Shown: positions 32,206 to 45,301 of the stretch, piece by piece
Position numbering within the stretch: position 1 is the first letter of the stretch
Layout of the letters: each line of letters begins with the position of its first letter
Assembly (NCBI GenBank): GCA_907163375.1
Contig: CAJQUW010000498.1
Coordinates: 62,001-126,000 of the forward strand
Direction: 5' to 3'
DNA: 64,000 bases
Origin: Prostheceraeus crozeri
Lineage: Eukaryota > Platyhelminthes > Polycladida > Euryleptidae
The notes under the pieces: generated by a model
Database searches by the model: none
What the model was told of the DNA's origin: nothing
The model's input: the letters and a program-made list of their open reading frames with translations, nothing else
Translations under genes and position numbers: made by a program

Positions 32206-34755
32206 ACACCGGTAGGCCCTAGTTGTTAGCTTATTTGGCAATTCCATTTGTTCGTATACGTTACATTTTGCAACACATTTCTGTGTATATTTTGATAGAA
32301 GAAAGATATTTATCAGCAGCTTTTACCATGTACCTGAAAAAACAATTTAGGTAATACATACAGTCTTGATTCACTCACATATATTTATCATGGAGGGAAA
32401 ATGTTCAGTCACCGTTCGTGCGTTTCACTCAGAAGACGCGAAAAACACTCAAAAAATTTTCTGCTCTCCTGCAATTGCTAGGAAGCTAATATTGCCCCGA
32501 ATTGTAATTGATAATGCTTCACTACTGAGTGCATAGTTATTATGATCAGGCACCTAACACGATGCATTTAAGACGTTCGTTGTACGGTACAAAGTGAAGG
32601 TAATTGATTAGGCCTACCATCCATAAATTAATTAAATGCATCACAGCTTTGGTCGCATTCCAAAACATATATGTGAAAACAAATGCATTATTCTAGTATA
32701 TTTAACATGTTAAACTTATAAATAGGCTAGTATGCATCAGCAGTAACTTAATGAACTCTAATTAAGTAGGCCTATTTCTCATCATTACGAACATCATAGT
32801 TCTCATACATGGGCAGTACCCCAGAAGCATTCCATGGATTCTCTGAAAATCTCTGAACATACTGCAGCCGAAATTCACAAGAGTTTCGAAAATCCATCTT
32901 CGAACTAAATCAATTTTGAGGAAACTTGCCCACAAGCATCCTCCGCTTGTGCCTGAGTTTTGAGTTTGCAGGACTGTCACATAACAGCGTCTGTTAGTCC
33001 ATGCTACAAGGACATGCTTGTATCATCATGACAGTCAAGTTATCTTACCTCTTCCTTGTCAACTTATGAATAGATGTTTTATACATATTTATATATAGCC
33101 TATATATATATATATAAGTTCAAAATTTAGGGTGGAAATGTTCCATGTAATTCAACAAGGCAGACAGTAGCTTTTGCTTTTTCCGTGACGTTGGCATTGT
33201 TGTACCCGATGTTTAGCTTCCATTTGACAGCATTTGGATTTGCACTGACTTCATAGAATCGATTTTTTCGTTTAACTTCTTTACTGTTGGTTAAGCATGC
33301 TTAGACATGGTCCATTAACTTAGGCTATGGCCTACTATTCAAGCTTCTACAGTATAATTCCTTTTTATGTGACCTTCTTTCATGACATGATTGTTTCGCT
33401 TCATTCGGAGTCATTTCCCACACTCGGATAAACTCAATCATTCATAAATACCATTCAATTCGATGGGCATGGTGAAAGCGCGGCCATTGAGTCGGTGCGT
33501 GTTGCTACATATTAAGGAGATCTAGATATCAATATGCGGGTGAACCAAACCTACATGCTCTGTTCATGGCACATAAAATGCATTAAATCCATTATCATAC
33601 TAAATATCGATCGATTGGGTATAAGCATAACTAAGACTTGACGCTAATCTGCAGACTGCCTAATTTACATGCACATGTGTCTCGCATGAATTCATGTCAT
33701 AATGTATTTACAATTTACTCATCAAAAACTTTACGCACGTGGGCAACATTTCCTGGTAAACTTGTTTCAAAAAATCATAACAACTAAGCTTGTGTTATAC
33801 TACACGGGCCGTGCAATATACTCTATAAAAATGTTATACATTTCAACATCAACAGTTTTCAATAACAAACAGCATCGTACGCGTAGGATCTACTTCATGA
33901 GCTGTGAAAGGAAGCAAAACAATTTCCGGTTGTACACAGACCTGGGTTGTCAGGGCACTTATATAGCACTCGTATTTCGACATCTTACGAGTTTTTCTTT
34001 GTTTCATGCAGACTTCGTGTCCGTTAATGTGCCGCTGTTATCATCATCGCTGTATGATGACGATCGTCAGTACTAAAATTCTTGCATTCACTTTCGTCGG
34101 AGTTGATTAATTGGGCTCACGTTGAATAGGCTATTGATTTCGCAGCGCGTCGACTCATCTTGAAATAAATTTTATCTTTTTATTACTATATGTGCTTATG
34201 AAGTAGAGGCATACTTAAAAATTTGAATGGAATTATAGTATTGATTTTGATTGCTATTCCTTGCTGATTGTGCATGAAATTCATAGTCTTCGCCTATAAG
34301 ACTATAAATCATTCAAAAACTGTAAACTATCTCTACTTAATAGACTTTTGGAAGCAGCTTCATTGAGCTGAATAAAGAAATCGGACAATTTTCATACATT
34401 ACCACAGATAGCTAATCTGCTGATCGGTTTTCAGGATTCCAAATTTCACTCGATTTTGCAGTCTGCTCACATCTTCCAAATTTTGGTCTTCGCTGAATGC
34501 ATAATATGCCATCAATATCTAACAACATAGTCAGACACACAGTGTTGTCTGAACATTTTACAGCAGTATTACATGATACTGGAAGTAACAATTTCTAGGT
34601 GAAGTTTTTTCTAAAAGTTACGATAACAAATAATATGAAGCATAGTACTTCAATTATGTGTGCTGAAAAGAAACACGTTTTTATTAATTGAGGTACGCCT
34701 TTATGTCATCGTAGAGTCTTCAAATGTATTACTTACATTTGGTATATTAGCATTC
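32206..34755. other. Intergenic, nothing recognised
   Basis: No gene or classified element. Contains a TA dinucleotide run (about 33095-33116) and two TAGGCCTA words (32609 and 32767). The 124-codon plus-strand open stretch at 33702-34076 shows no family signature and is probably chance. Confidence 0.5.
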
Positions 34756-34866
34756 ATGGCACACGGTATGCCATTGTCTTATTATACAGTCACATAGTTT
34801 CGGGCATATACGGTATGCCGTCCGTATTCTATTGAAAATCAGTCATTGGGCATGCATGGTATGCCC
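34756..34866. repeat. Three evenly spaced small palindromes
   Basis: Hairpin-forming words ATGGCA-CACGGTA-TGCCAT (34756-34774), GGCATA-TACGG-TATGCC (34803-34819) and GGGCAT-GCATGGT-ATGCCC (34848-34866), spaced about 45-47 bp. The intervening sequence is only loosely similar (CAGTCA occurs in both gaps), suggesting an old tandem repeat whose palindromic core was kept. Confidence 0.65.
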
Positions 34867-34966
34867 TCGGTTTTGAACTGCAATGATCGCTATTTTCCTG
34901 CCGTAGAGAAAATGTTAAACATATTTTTTACAAAATGTTTTGAACATGTTTTTTGTAAAAATGCGT

Positions 34967-37809
34967 TTAACCCGCATTTGATCGGCAAAAATTACATACG
35001 TTGCGTTTCAATGGGGACACTTTTGTCCAACCGTCATTTAGCCAACAAGCCGCAGCCATTGCTCATTAAATCCTTATGCCAGACCAGATACTTTTAAGAA
35101 TTAACTCCCAATATATGATAAGACCAATATCAACCTTGTGTTGCAATATTAATTCACCCGTTTATTCCCCTAATAATCTATGAATGCCAATTGATAGGAT
35201 TATATAGGCCTACAGAACCTGCATTTTCTGATTATAAAATAAAACGCTGTGCATAAACAAAGAATCTACTAAAAATATGTGGAACATCTTGCACAAAATG
35301 TCTGAACTACCGGGGGCAATCAATAAACCCAAAGTGTAATAAACCTATTAGCGAGAGACACAAGCTACGGAAAGTTGTAATGTGTGTTCTTTGCAAACAA
35401 AGCCATCGCAGTCAGCGCATTTCGTAGAACATTTCTTGCGATCTGCAGTGCATCTCACACACAAACCTCTTTTCTACGCTTGTGTTGAGCTGACTGGGCT
35501 TCGCAGCAAAACAACGGATTCTCTGCGATGTATGTGAGGACTAATGAGAGCTTTTCCCAACTCCAAAAGATACAATCGGCGACGATGCAACTTTCGGCTA
35601 TTCCATTGAGGATCGAATAAAGAGTGAATCACGAAAGCACTGAAGGCTGACAAATCCAGTAAATTACAAAAGACGATCACATGCCACCTTCGCGATTTGA
35701 ACTTGACGGTGTAGGTCATCAGTCGATCGTCAGCCGCATCTACACCGCCTTTCGTCTGATTGTAGTACATGACCACATCAGGCTTCTGCTTCTCCGTCGA
35801 TAGATCTGGAACGCTCTTCCTGTGAGTGGTTGAAAAGAGATTGACGACCTTGTTCCTCTTTGCGACGTACGAAACAAGAAGAACTTTGCAGTTATCGACA
35901 CTGTTGATGGCCTGGATGTTTGAATATAAAGTTCTTTGGTGATGAGAAGCCATAAGACTGGGAAGCTCACGACGGTTTGCTCTGACTGTTCCAACGAGAG
36001 TCATACCTCTTTCGAAGAGTTGTCGCGCAAGACTGATTGAAGTAAAGAAATTATTGCAAGTGACATTTCTTCCAGTTTGTCTGAGAAAATCAGTAAGAGA
36101 GAGAACAACGTGCTCACCGAAAGGGACTTCACGAGTTTCATCCCGTCCACAATAAAACTGTAAATTGCAGCAGTAGTAATTGTCAGAGTCACACACAAGC
36201 CAAAATTTTAGACCATACTTAGCCGGCTTGGATGGCATATACTGTCTATAACGGCATCGGCCGCGGTAAGGATATAACTGCTCATCCACAGTTATAGAGG
36301 CGCCTGGTACATAAGCGCTTTGACTGTGTTGAACAAAACCGTCGATTAGCAATCTCACAGCCGCCAGCTTATCTCTCGTAAGTCTAGAAGATCGGGTTTC
36401 GACATTGTCAAAACGAAGAATTCCCCTGATGTGCTTGAATCGATTTAGGCTCATCGTTTTCGGGAAGATAGGACGGCCATGAGAAGGAGACCAAAGCTCA
36501 TCAGTGGCCTCTCCGGCTGATCGATAGACTGCTCGTAGAAGAAGCAATCCGATAAAAGCCCGCATCTCAATCAAATCTAGAGGATTGTAGTCTTCGCCAA
36601 ATGTTCTTCGACCTTGACGGTTGGTCTCCACCACGATTGTCTCCATCATGTCTGAAAACATGTCATAACTTTAGGCCTGCAGTATCAACATTATAGGCTA
36701 CATGCAGTATGCTATGCATGTATATATACATTTATTTGCTGCAGATATTCTGCTGTAGCTTTTAGGAAAATTACACAACACTAATCTTATCATTAGGCTT
36801 ACGAGAATTTTGTGACTGTCTGCTGTATGAAAGAAGAAAGCAGTCATTGCAATGTATGCTCATATGATAAATAGGCTACATCTATAGACCAACATAATTC
36901 GGTGGTAAGTATCTTCATGTATAGCTACAATAATTTCATGTGTACATAATAGAAATCGCTCACAGCTTCGCTGTCAATAAATATATGGGCCATATCGTCC
37001 AATATATGCAAGTATGAATTTTCACTTACCAACCGATAAAAATATAAGGAAACTGTCAAATATTGGAGCATCCCTGATTCTTTGATGCGCATAAGCCGTC
37101 AAACCAGGAGCCGGCTGCAAAATATTTGCCACTGATTCACGACCGGGTGTAGGTGTAGTTTCATCAATCACTTGCCAAATAGTACCATCCCTGCCTGTCA
37201 ATTGACGCATAGTTGCACTGTCTTCTGGATCGTAATTGTCCTCGTCAGGAATGTCATTGTCATCACTTTCGGATTCCAAAATTCCGTCCTCGTGTAATGA
37301 GTGGTTCAAAATCGAAATATCATCATGGATGTCATCGGTGATTGAAGCATCGCTTTCGTTATCACTGTCACTTTCATTCTCATTTGCAGCAGCTAGGTGC
37401 CTCAGTGCACCCTGTTTTGCTAGGCGCGACATCGTAAATGGAAAAATCAATCCATTGTTTACATTTTTAGCGTCTGCAAAAGTATATTGCAGTGCAATTA
37501 GGTCAACCGCAATGACGTTTAGACTTCCTTAATTGTAATTGGTTGATTGGTTTCCTCAACGATAGTTCATGTGTAGTAATTCAATCACTACAAAACATAG
37601 CATTTAAGAAGGACACTTTTGTCCCCGCTGAAACGCAATGAGCTATTTGCCTTTTATTCGATATCTATGAGCTATATTCCAAAAAAATCTATGGTTAATT
37701 TGTTGACTATCAGACAAGTAAAGTCATGAAGTTTCGTCTTATGATTTTATCATCTCTCCAGTAAGGGTATCGAAGGACATTTTTGTCCGCTTGAACAAAT
37801 GCGGGTTAA
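34967..37809 (-). mobile_element. piggyBac-family transposon with both ends and TTAA target sites
   Basis: TTAA duplications at 34967-34970 and 37806-37809 flank a 2835-bp body. Both ends begin CCCGCATTTG (right end read as complement). Subterminal inverted repeats follow: TTGCGTTTCA..GGGGACA at about 35000-35018 and its counterpart at 37618-37635. Each end also has GGACA-TTTT-TGTCC style palindromes (near 35014, 37610 and 37775). PiggyBac elements cut and paste at TTAA and leave no scar (family knowledge). The ends appear able to be recognised, but the transposase below is damaged, so this copy is non-autonomous. Confidence 0.93.
35348..37450 (-). pseudogene. piggyBac transposase, one intron, catalytic Asp to Asn and one stop
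   Basis: Exon 1 (37450-37030) encodes an acidic N-terminal region (SDSDNESDASITDD) and ends at donor GTAAGT. A 378-bp intron follows, with acceptor TGTTTTCAG. Exon 2 starts at 36651 and carries the DDE_Tnp_1_7 domain. The first catalytic Asp is in ITVDEQLYPYRG and the third in TKGGVDAADD. The second, normally in CDNFFTS, is Asn here: CNNFFTS, codon AAT at 36053-36055. An in-frame TAG at 35474-35476 precedes the C-terminal cysteine-rich zinc finger, which continues in the same frame (CVRCTADRKKCSTKCADC) to TAA at 35348-35350. The transposase is therefore judged inactive. Only a few lesions are present, so it is young. Confidence 0.85.
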
Positions 37810-40139
37810 TGCCCTTGCATTCGATTAAAACAATGTAGGTCTACGCTTATCAATTATATCCCCTAATAAATAGATTCAGCATTTACAATCAAAAATAAGT
37901 CATTATTTATCAAAATTCGATTAAATGTTTTTCGAGAAAGAAATTTTATTCAATTTTTAAATGAAATTTGAGAATAGTGATATCGTATGTATTATGGTCC
38001 GTTAGTGGCCTAAATAAATAGTGTTACTTTACTAAACAGTAGACAAGAACTGACATTGAATTTACTTTATCGAAAGATTTAAGAAACTATACACGTTTAG
38101 ATAATATAGGATGTAGGCCTACTGCCCACATCCTACGATAGTGATGCATTTAAGAAATAATGGAAATGCTGATCATGAAGTAAATTAAATGACTCTTTGC
38201 ATTTTATTAAGTAATAACAAAGTGCGTGATGCTGAAATAATTTAGGGCATGTTCGTGATGCAATAAATCTTAATAATATATCTTCTTAATTATAAATCCA
38301 TCCTCATTGTTATACCGGTACAGCAAATTTTGTAGTTCAGTTGTTTGCAAAGAAAACGCATTTTTCGATCACATATGCTTATAAGCGTCGTTTTTCATGC
38401 AGAATATTTCACTTATCTACCACTTCTCCCATAGTTCCATCGTCCTTTTGAAATATCTAAGAAAATTAAAACAGCATTCAAAACATTCAACATATCATGT
38501 CCATGATCTTTCAAATGATTGCACTCGATAGGTGATCCATTTTGATGTAGTCTAATGTAGAGATAAAGAACTCTCCAAAGCTTTTAGTTAAAAATTATTT
38601 TCATTAAAAAATTCAGTTTACAAGACCGAGAGGTGTGTCCAGCACCTCGCGGTCGATGGTAGAGAACTGGCATAAAGTTGTATGATGTTTCGGTTGTATT
38701 CTCTTGGGGAGGAATTCAACATGCCAGGGGTTCAGGAATACAGTTCGAAGAAGGATGTGGGAGGAATGAGTTTTGAATGAACAAGATCTTTTGATTTCCT
38801 CCTAAACAAAAAATTGCGACTGCAGTCATCGTCTTTGGTCATTACATGTAGGCTGCAATCTTTCTTGATAGCACTTTCTAAATGCACGTACATATGCACA
38901 CTTCCTGATTAGTTACCTGAAAAGTCTGTATTTGAAAATATGTGCTGTTAATTTGATTAAGCATACTTTCAACGTTTAGGGAGGCATCTGAGCAAAAAGG
39001 TAGAGAACCACTGATTATAGCATTGAAAAAGTTACATAAATAATCACTTCCTAAAAAACATGTTTAAAACACACTGTTGGTGCAAGGTGCTTCTGAATAG
39101 GCCTAATAGTTCGTGCGTTGCGCAATCAAGTTTTGCAACGAAAGATGCACGAATGACCTAGAATTTGGTTGTATTTGTTGCTATGGGGATAAACTAAGAT
39201 ATGCATAATTTTAAAGAAAAACTGTCAATTGATCTATTCATAATTCGAATAAATGACAGGTTTTGTGTTTGTACGTCACATTTTGGAGATTACTTTTCAT
39301 GTGACCTTGGATCGAAAGCAAATGCCAACAATTTATCTGAACTTCTATTATGGCAATGACTTAATAAACGTTGAATGCCTAATGCATTTCGATTATAAAT
39401 TTTTTATGGAAATTTTACGATTTTTCTGACATTTTCAAGGATCATCATAAAATCTAAAAATAGAATGTTTTCTGATCAAAATGCGCAATAATTGACCCCA
39501 TAAATGAAAAATTCAGATAATTTTGATGCAGAAAACACTAAAAGAAATGAATTAATTATTTGTTTGATTTTTCCACTCCATGTCACATTTCGCGTGGAAT
39601 TGCCCATTTAATTACAACATTGATTCATCATGGGGAAATATATTCGTTGAAGCACAGTACCAGATGCAGCCTAAGACCACTCAGATTTTTGCTTCATCAG
39701 AATTTGATATCAATACATCGTCTATGTTCCACGGATGACTTCGTTGACTTTTGCTGTGAGAGTCGTTTACACGATCTAGCGCTACACGATGGATGTTCCA
39801 TTGTCTTTAAATGCAATGGCCTTACTATTGGTCTGAAATAAACTATAAAGCCTTAAGACGAATCTATTGAGTCAAAATTGCATCATTCTCATTCTGATAA
39901 AATTTTGGCCAATTTGACAAATATAACATGAAATAATAATAATAATGATTATCAAGCGTATTTTACTCAGTATAGTCATTACTATCAGATATATCGAAGC
40001 GAAAAACACAATGCCAGTGCAATTACATGCAATAATTAGCTCTGAGTTTATAGGCCCATAGCATAATATCATAAAACTCAACATATGGTGTCAATTTTCA
40101 CTACTTAATATCATAGAAGACATCTTATTCAAGACACGT
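37810..40139. other. Intergenic, nothing recognised
   Basis: AT-rich with no gene or classified element. A small hairpin GACCGAGAGGTG/CACCTCGCGGTC lies at about 38624-38654, with two TAGGCCTA words (38114 and 39098). Chance open frames only. Confidence 0.5.
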
Positions 40140-40750
40140 TAGGGCCTGCCATGGCTATAGATATAAAAATTACCGGAAAAATATAAATTACATTTTCCGG
40201 TAATTTTTCCGGAAAAATTGGAAAAATATGGAAAAATAAAAAAATTTCCTGTCAACGAAAAATATTCCATCTAAGTAAATTTGCAATATAGTGTTGATTA
40301 GGTAAATTATACGGTATCTCACTTTGAATGAAACAAGTATTATGGTACAGCAACATATGTGCAATTTTTATTTGAGAGACTGGTAAATTAGGCTTAATTT
40401 AAATTAATCAAATACGGGAAGACACAACTAGGAGTATTAAACAAACACGGATATATCGTGAAATTTACTCGACAAGAAATAGAGATGAATATATTGGGCC
40501 TATATGAGGGAGAAGGATGTCAAGGCATTCTATGATTTTGACCTTGATTTGGACATGAATAAGCCTAAATAATCTACCGATACTTGAAAACATCACCTAA
40601 TTACAAAAATCTCTATTTCTTGATTAAAACAAAAAAAATCAGTAGTCTAACAATTGGAGGCTAACAAAGTTGGATAACAAAATTATATACTCTTACAAAT
40701 CTTCAATAAAGAAATACAATACCATATGAAGTCTTTCACTGTGCTTGAGG

Positions 40751-40931
40751 TTATGTCTTTTTTGCTACCTTTTTCAAAAAGGATTCACGCTCTAACTCGC
40801 AGAATACACAGATAGTTCTCCTCCTTGTAGAGCCAGAGGCCAGCTCCGGCTCCTTGACGCGTGTGCAGACAGCACGGTTTACTATGTCGATTTCCTCCAC
40901 TTCTGGAAATTGATAGCTACTCACGAGAATC
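40751..40931 (-). CDS. Candidate short exon downstream of the hAT gene
   Basis: A minus-strand open segment preceded by a good acceptor (TTTGTTTCACTTTCAG before 40931). It encodes a basic peptide containing TRRRTICVFCELERE and ends with a stop near 40751. The CxxC is suggestive of a zinc ligand but only two Cys are visible. It could be a last exon of the hAT gene or of nothing. No donor upstream was convincingly matched. Confidence 0.25.
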
Positions 40932-41537
40932 TGAAAGTGAAACAAATATCAAAGAACACGATATAATATGAACATTTAACAAATGTTCTGGGATTTATAC
41001 GAATAATAATTACATACTTTTTTGTGAGCATTTCATTAAAATCATATTATATATTATTTATCATATTATCTATTATATTATTAGATCATATTATTTAGTG
41101 AATAAACAATCTCGTAGACCTAAAGAATTGTTTGTTGAAAATATCTTCTATTTTATTCACTGTTATTTTTCCTAAGTCTGTACGTACCTAATTCTACATG
41201 CGGATACAATATGAGCTGAGTTTACTACGTTCATTCATGAAAGACAGCTATTCAAAGTAAGCCAATTTAAATTAAATTATAGTAAATGAATTGATTTGCC
41301 TTCAAATTATTATAATCATTCAAAGGCAAATCAATTGCGATAATAATTCAATTTTATATGGTCAGTAGGATATTCATAATGCCAGTTTGTCCAGATTGTA
41401 CGAGATAAAGCTAAGGTACTGTGTGTTAAATCTAGGCTATCATACCGATATATATTTATATGTATATGTCTCTTACCTTTTTTTTAGAAATTTAACAGTG
41501 ATTTGGTCACCTTCAATAAATTCGGTGATTCGGTCGC

Positions 41538-42647
41538 CTACAATACTCCTCGGCGACTGCGTTGATTTTGCATCATGTACTCTACACAGACCCAATTACC
41601 AACTTCAATTGTTTCTTCCACCATTTCCACATTGTCATTGTCATCCTCTTCACTGCAGCTTCCGACATCTTGGTCAAATTCAACAACTTGCTCTTCATCA
41701 TCTTCCTTATTTGTTGTATCGTCAGCATCCACAATTGCTGGTTCAGTGCCGACTTCAATAAGATCGGGAACTGTCAGGGCCTGGTGTTGCTTCTGATCAG
41801 CTTTACGTTTATTAGCAAAATGCCTCACCTTGATATTATAACTCACTTTTGTAAGTTTTGCAGAGCGATCATTTGTAAGGCGATTTCTTTTTTTCGTCTT
41901 TTGCATGCCATATTCTTTGTTGGATCTCTCTAAACAAGCCACAGATGCTGGAAGACTGAGAAGTTGTCTAGCGACTGGCGCTAACACTCTGTGGCCACAA
42001 AAAGTATTCCACCATTGTGGTGGATCCGTTTCATCTTCAATCATAGACCAGTAAAGTTCATTACTATAAACTGGCCCATCTCGAGATTTGAAAGCAATAA
42101 AATCCTTCATGACTAAATCGTTAGTTACACCGAGCATCTCAGCAATTTTAACGATTTCCTTGATAGCCTGCGCATGTTCAACTTCGTCCAAGTCATCCCC
42201 GCAGAATCTTGGGTCCAGAAGATTGGCTGCCATCTGAGTTGATCGCACTGAGAATTCTCTTCTTTCTCGAATAGCCGCTCTGAGTAGATCTGCTTCGTCT
42301 TTGGTCAATGGGCAGTTTGCCTCCCGCAAGCTATTTTCTACACAGTGTTCGATGTAGCGCCAAAGTCGGGGGAGAACAGAAACTCGTACTAAGTTTCCTT
42401 CAACTTCCTTTATCGCATTCCGTATTGGCTCAAGAAGTTTTGCAGAAAATTCGACGAGAGGCCGGAGATAATCGGTATCGAAGCACATGTCCTTTAGATG
42501 CTGGTGGCTCCGTACTTCACGGCAACATCGTGGATCAGAAATGGCAATGCGCAATTGATTTTGCAACCTAAGATTGCGCTTCATCATCTCGTATTGAGAA
42601 TTTTTAGTTAAATGAATAGACGAAATGATCCTAATTCTCTGATTCAT
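41538..42647 (-). pseudogene. hAT transposase, C-terminal half
   Basis: Open frame of 369 codons. N-terminal part LVRVSVLPRLWRYIEHCVEN and ANLLDPRF match the all-helical region that precedes the hAT dimerisation domain. Then comes WWNTFCGHRVLAPVARQLLSLP, followed by ASVACLERSNKEYG, whose Glu aligns with the catalytic Glu of hAT transposases, and RNRLTNDRSAKL, the conserved end of the dimerisation domain. An acidic tail rich in Asp and Glu follows (about 80 residues), which is long for the family. The upstream BED finger and both catalytic Asp segments are not found: the frame meets tandem TAA stops within about 50 bases upstream. It is therefore a 5'-truncated or broken gene. Confidence 0.8.
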
Positions 42648-43519
42648 CCGTTTTTCATAGACGAAGTCAATCGCTTCAATAGTTCGAAAGAGTTATTATT
42701 TTAGTTATTCAATTTTCGAAAGAGCTGTTAGAGCTATATGTTTCAAATACATGAAACAGCTATCATTGCAAAAAAAGATAAATATAGTAAGCAATTATTA
42801 TTAAACATGTATTTAGGCCTATTTCATTCGACCCTGATAATGCAGCACGCTCTCATTCAATATTTAGGTTTAGGCCTTGTTCTGAGAGCTTATATTTTCA
42901 GATGACATTCTCGAGAAGTACAACATTGAGGATTCATAGTAGGCTACAACATTAATGAAATAGTAGGCTACACGGCGTGACGGCTCACGCTTCTATACGG
43001 TTATAAATCTTATAATTAATAAGAATGATTCATGATAATGAAAATTGAAATATTTAATTTACCATTACAAAATTTTACAAAATTTAGGGCTACTATTAAA
43101 GAAATTAAAGCAAAAACGTTTAGTTAAACTTCGCAGATAAACACATTATTATGCTCTCTATTACACTGAACAGCAACCAAATTTTTATTGGAATAAATTG
43201 TATCATTTCTGGTTAATTCGGGTGTGCTGAACACGATGGTGAGCTTCATTTTAACGTCACAGATCAGGATTTTGAGAAAAATTTATTTACTTTTTATTAC
43301 GGTTGCTGGGTTTTCTGTATGATATATTTCTTAAGTTGCAAATATGTTTTCAAATTTATTCTAGTAAGCCATAGACAGTTTTTCTAGTTTAGGCAAATCC
43401 CCTGAATATCACCACATTTCCCATTGTCAAAAGAAATAATTTGGTAGATGTTAAATTTTTTATATCAACAAAGTACAAGTATGTATCTCGACTAGGCTAT
43501 ATACAGGTAGAAAACATGA

Positions 43520-45301
43520 CTATACAGAAAAGTATTTGGAGTCAGAGATGCTTCTTCTGTGCTTTCGTCTATGTTCAGTTTGGTGATCTTCCCGCATTAG
43601 TGTCCAGCAGTAATCGGCTAACATCACTGGAGTCCACTGAGAACTGTACCTCCTCTCCATACTTGCAATAGCCTGGTCAAATTGTTCACCATGTTCATCA
43701 CTCACATCACAATTGTTATCAGGGAAAACGTCCAAATGTGAGTGAAGAAAATGAAGCTTCAGGGACATGGTGGCACCCAGTCTTTGAAAATCAAGCACCA
43801 GCTTCTCAATTATCTCTTTGAAATGAGGATTGCGATTCCTGCCAAGAAAGCCGTCAACAACAGACCGGAATGATTCCCAGGCAGCCAGTTCTGTTTCAGA
43901 ACTGGTGAACGAAGAATCATTCAGGCACTGGCGAATCTGTGGTCCTACAAAGACGCCAGCATCAATCTTCGCTGATGAAAGTTTAGGAAATTTCTCCTTG
44001 AAAGTAGTGATTGTTTGGCTGCTGTTCTTTTTCAGAGCTTTGACGAACTGACTCATTAATCCCAGCTTGATGTGTAAGGGAGGTAAGATGATCTTGTCTC
44101 AGTGGACTAAAGGCTCATTGACAATATTCTTTTCGCCAAGTACGAAGCTCTCACGCGGTTTCCAATCCTTCTTGACAGTGGTTGGCCTTGTCACGACTGT
44201 CCCATTCGCAAATGAAGCACTGAAACTTAGGCCAACCTGTTTGCATTCCAGTAACAATAGCGAGGACCTTTAAATCAAATCTTCCATTGATGATCAACGT
44301 ATTTCAAAACTTGCAAAATTCGAGCAAGGTTTTCATACGTCTCCTTGATCTGAGTAGAGTAGGCAACAGGAATGGATGGAAGCTGATTGTCAATATAGAT
44401 CAATGCTGCCTTTATGCGATATTTTGAACCATCGATGAAGAGTCTCCACTCACATGGCTGCATGGCTGGTGTCTCGTCTTGAATTTAGAGAAACGTCCGT
44501 TGATGTCGTTGCAATAGCAGAGATCGCCTGTAAACAATGAAAATATTGTTGGAATATACTGTATATAGCATTCGTGGTTTTTGTTTTGTTATACCTACCT
44601 TCCATCGTAAAGAGATGTTTCAAATCATCCGTCTGCTTCCGAAAGTGTGAAATGGTAACACCATCCTCCAGTCATCCCATCTCCTTGAAGCGTTAGGCCG
44701 AAATTTCTGCTTTCTCCTTTGATAACTCCATGTCTCGTACGTAATCATTCAATTGGGCCTGATTCCATTTGCGCAGGGAGTAGAATTCTTGATCGGGAAG
44801 GTAATCTTGGTCGCTTTCTATATCACCGGTACTAGTCATTGGATCTTCTATGTCTGGCAGATGCATTGGGGTATGGGAACAGGTACGTACATCATCAGAA
44901 TGCGGTACGGGACGATTAGATGAAGTGTCAACAGGATAAGTCACTTTCTTCAAGGAATTTTTGTTTCTATTCCTCGGTTTCTCGACACTGCGGAAATAAC
45001 AGTCAGAACGCCAACGGTGATCCTTTTGCTCACGCCACATCATAGGAATTCCAAATGGCATTTTCTTCAACTTGCCGCGATGCCACATTGATAAACTGCC
45101 ATAGCAAACTTTGCAAAAAATTTTAGGTGCCCAAGTTTTGTAACTTTCCTGGTCTCCAATTTTGCATGGATGAAAATAAGCTGCATATAACTGTTGTAAT
45201 CTTGGGTTAGTCGAAATTGGCCTAAGATCAGCTTCATTTTTATACTCCCCGCATATACAACAAAAGAACTTGGTCTGATTTACACTATCGTTCCGACTCA
45301 T
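43520..45301 (-). pseudogene. Decayed gene of an uncharacterised repetitive zinc-finger family
   Basis: Minus-strand pieces in the right order. First (45301-44693): a Cys-rich head FCCICGEYKNEADL, then FHPCKIGD and IFCKVCYGSL, with MPFGIPMMWREQKDHRW and a tail LNDYVRDMELSKEKAE. Second (about 44510-44275): an acceptor TTTACAG, LCYCNDING, then EWRLFIDGSKY and LPSIPVAYSTQIKETYENL. Third (44273-44067 region): ICEWDSRDKANH. Fourth (44056-43520): MSQFVKALKKN, VFVGPQIRQCLND, LHFLHSHLDVFPDN, SDEHGEQFDQ and MLADYCWTLMRED. I recall this order of motifs from many 'uncharacterized' multicopy proteins in invertebrate genomes; the biochemical function is unknown to me. Several breaks show the copy is dead. 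A splice intron remains, so it is not a retrocopy. Confidence 0.7.

Noticed and set aside
33702-34076. 124-codon open frame between the LAP gene and piggyBac
   Set aside because: No motif, no supporting context, composition like the surrounding DNA.
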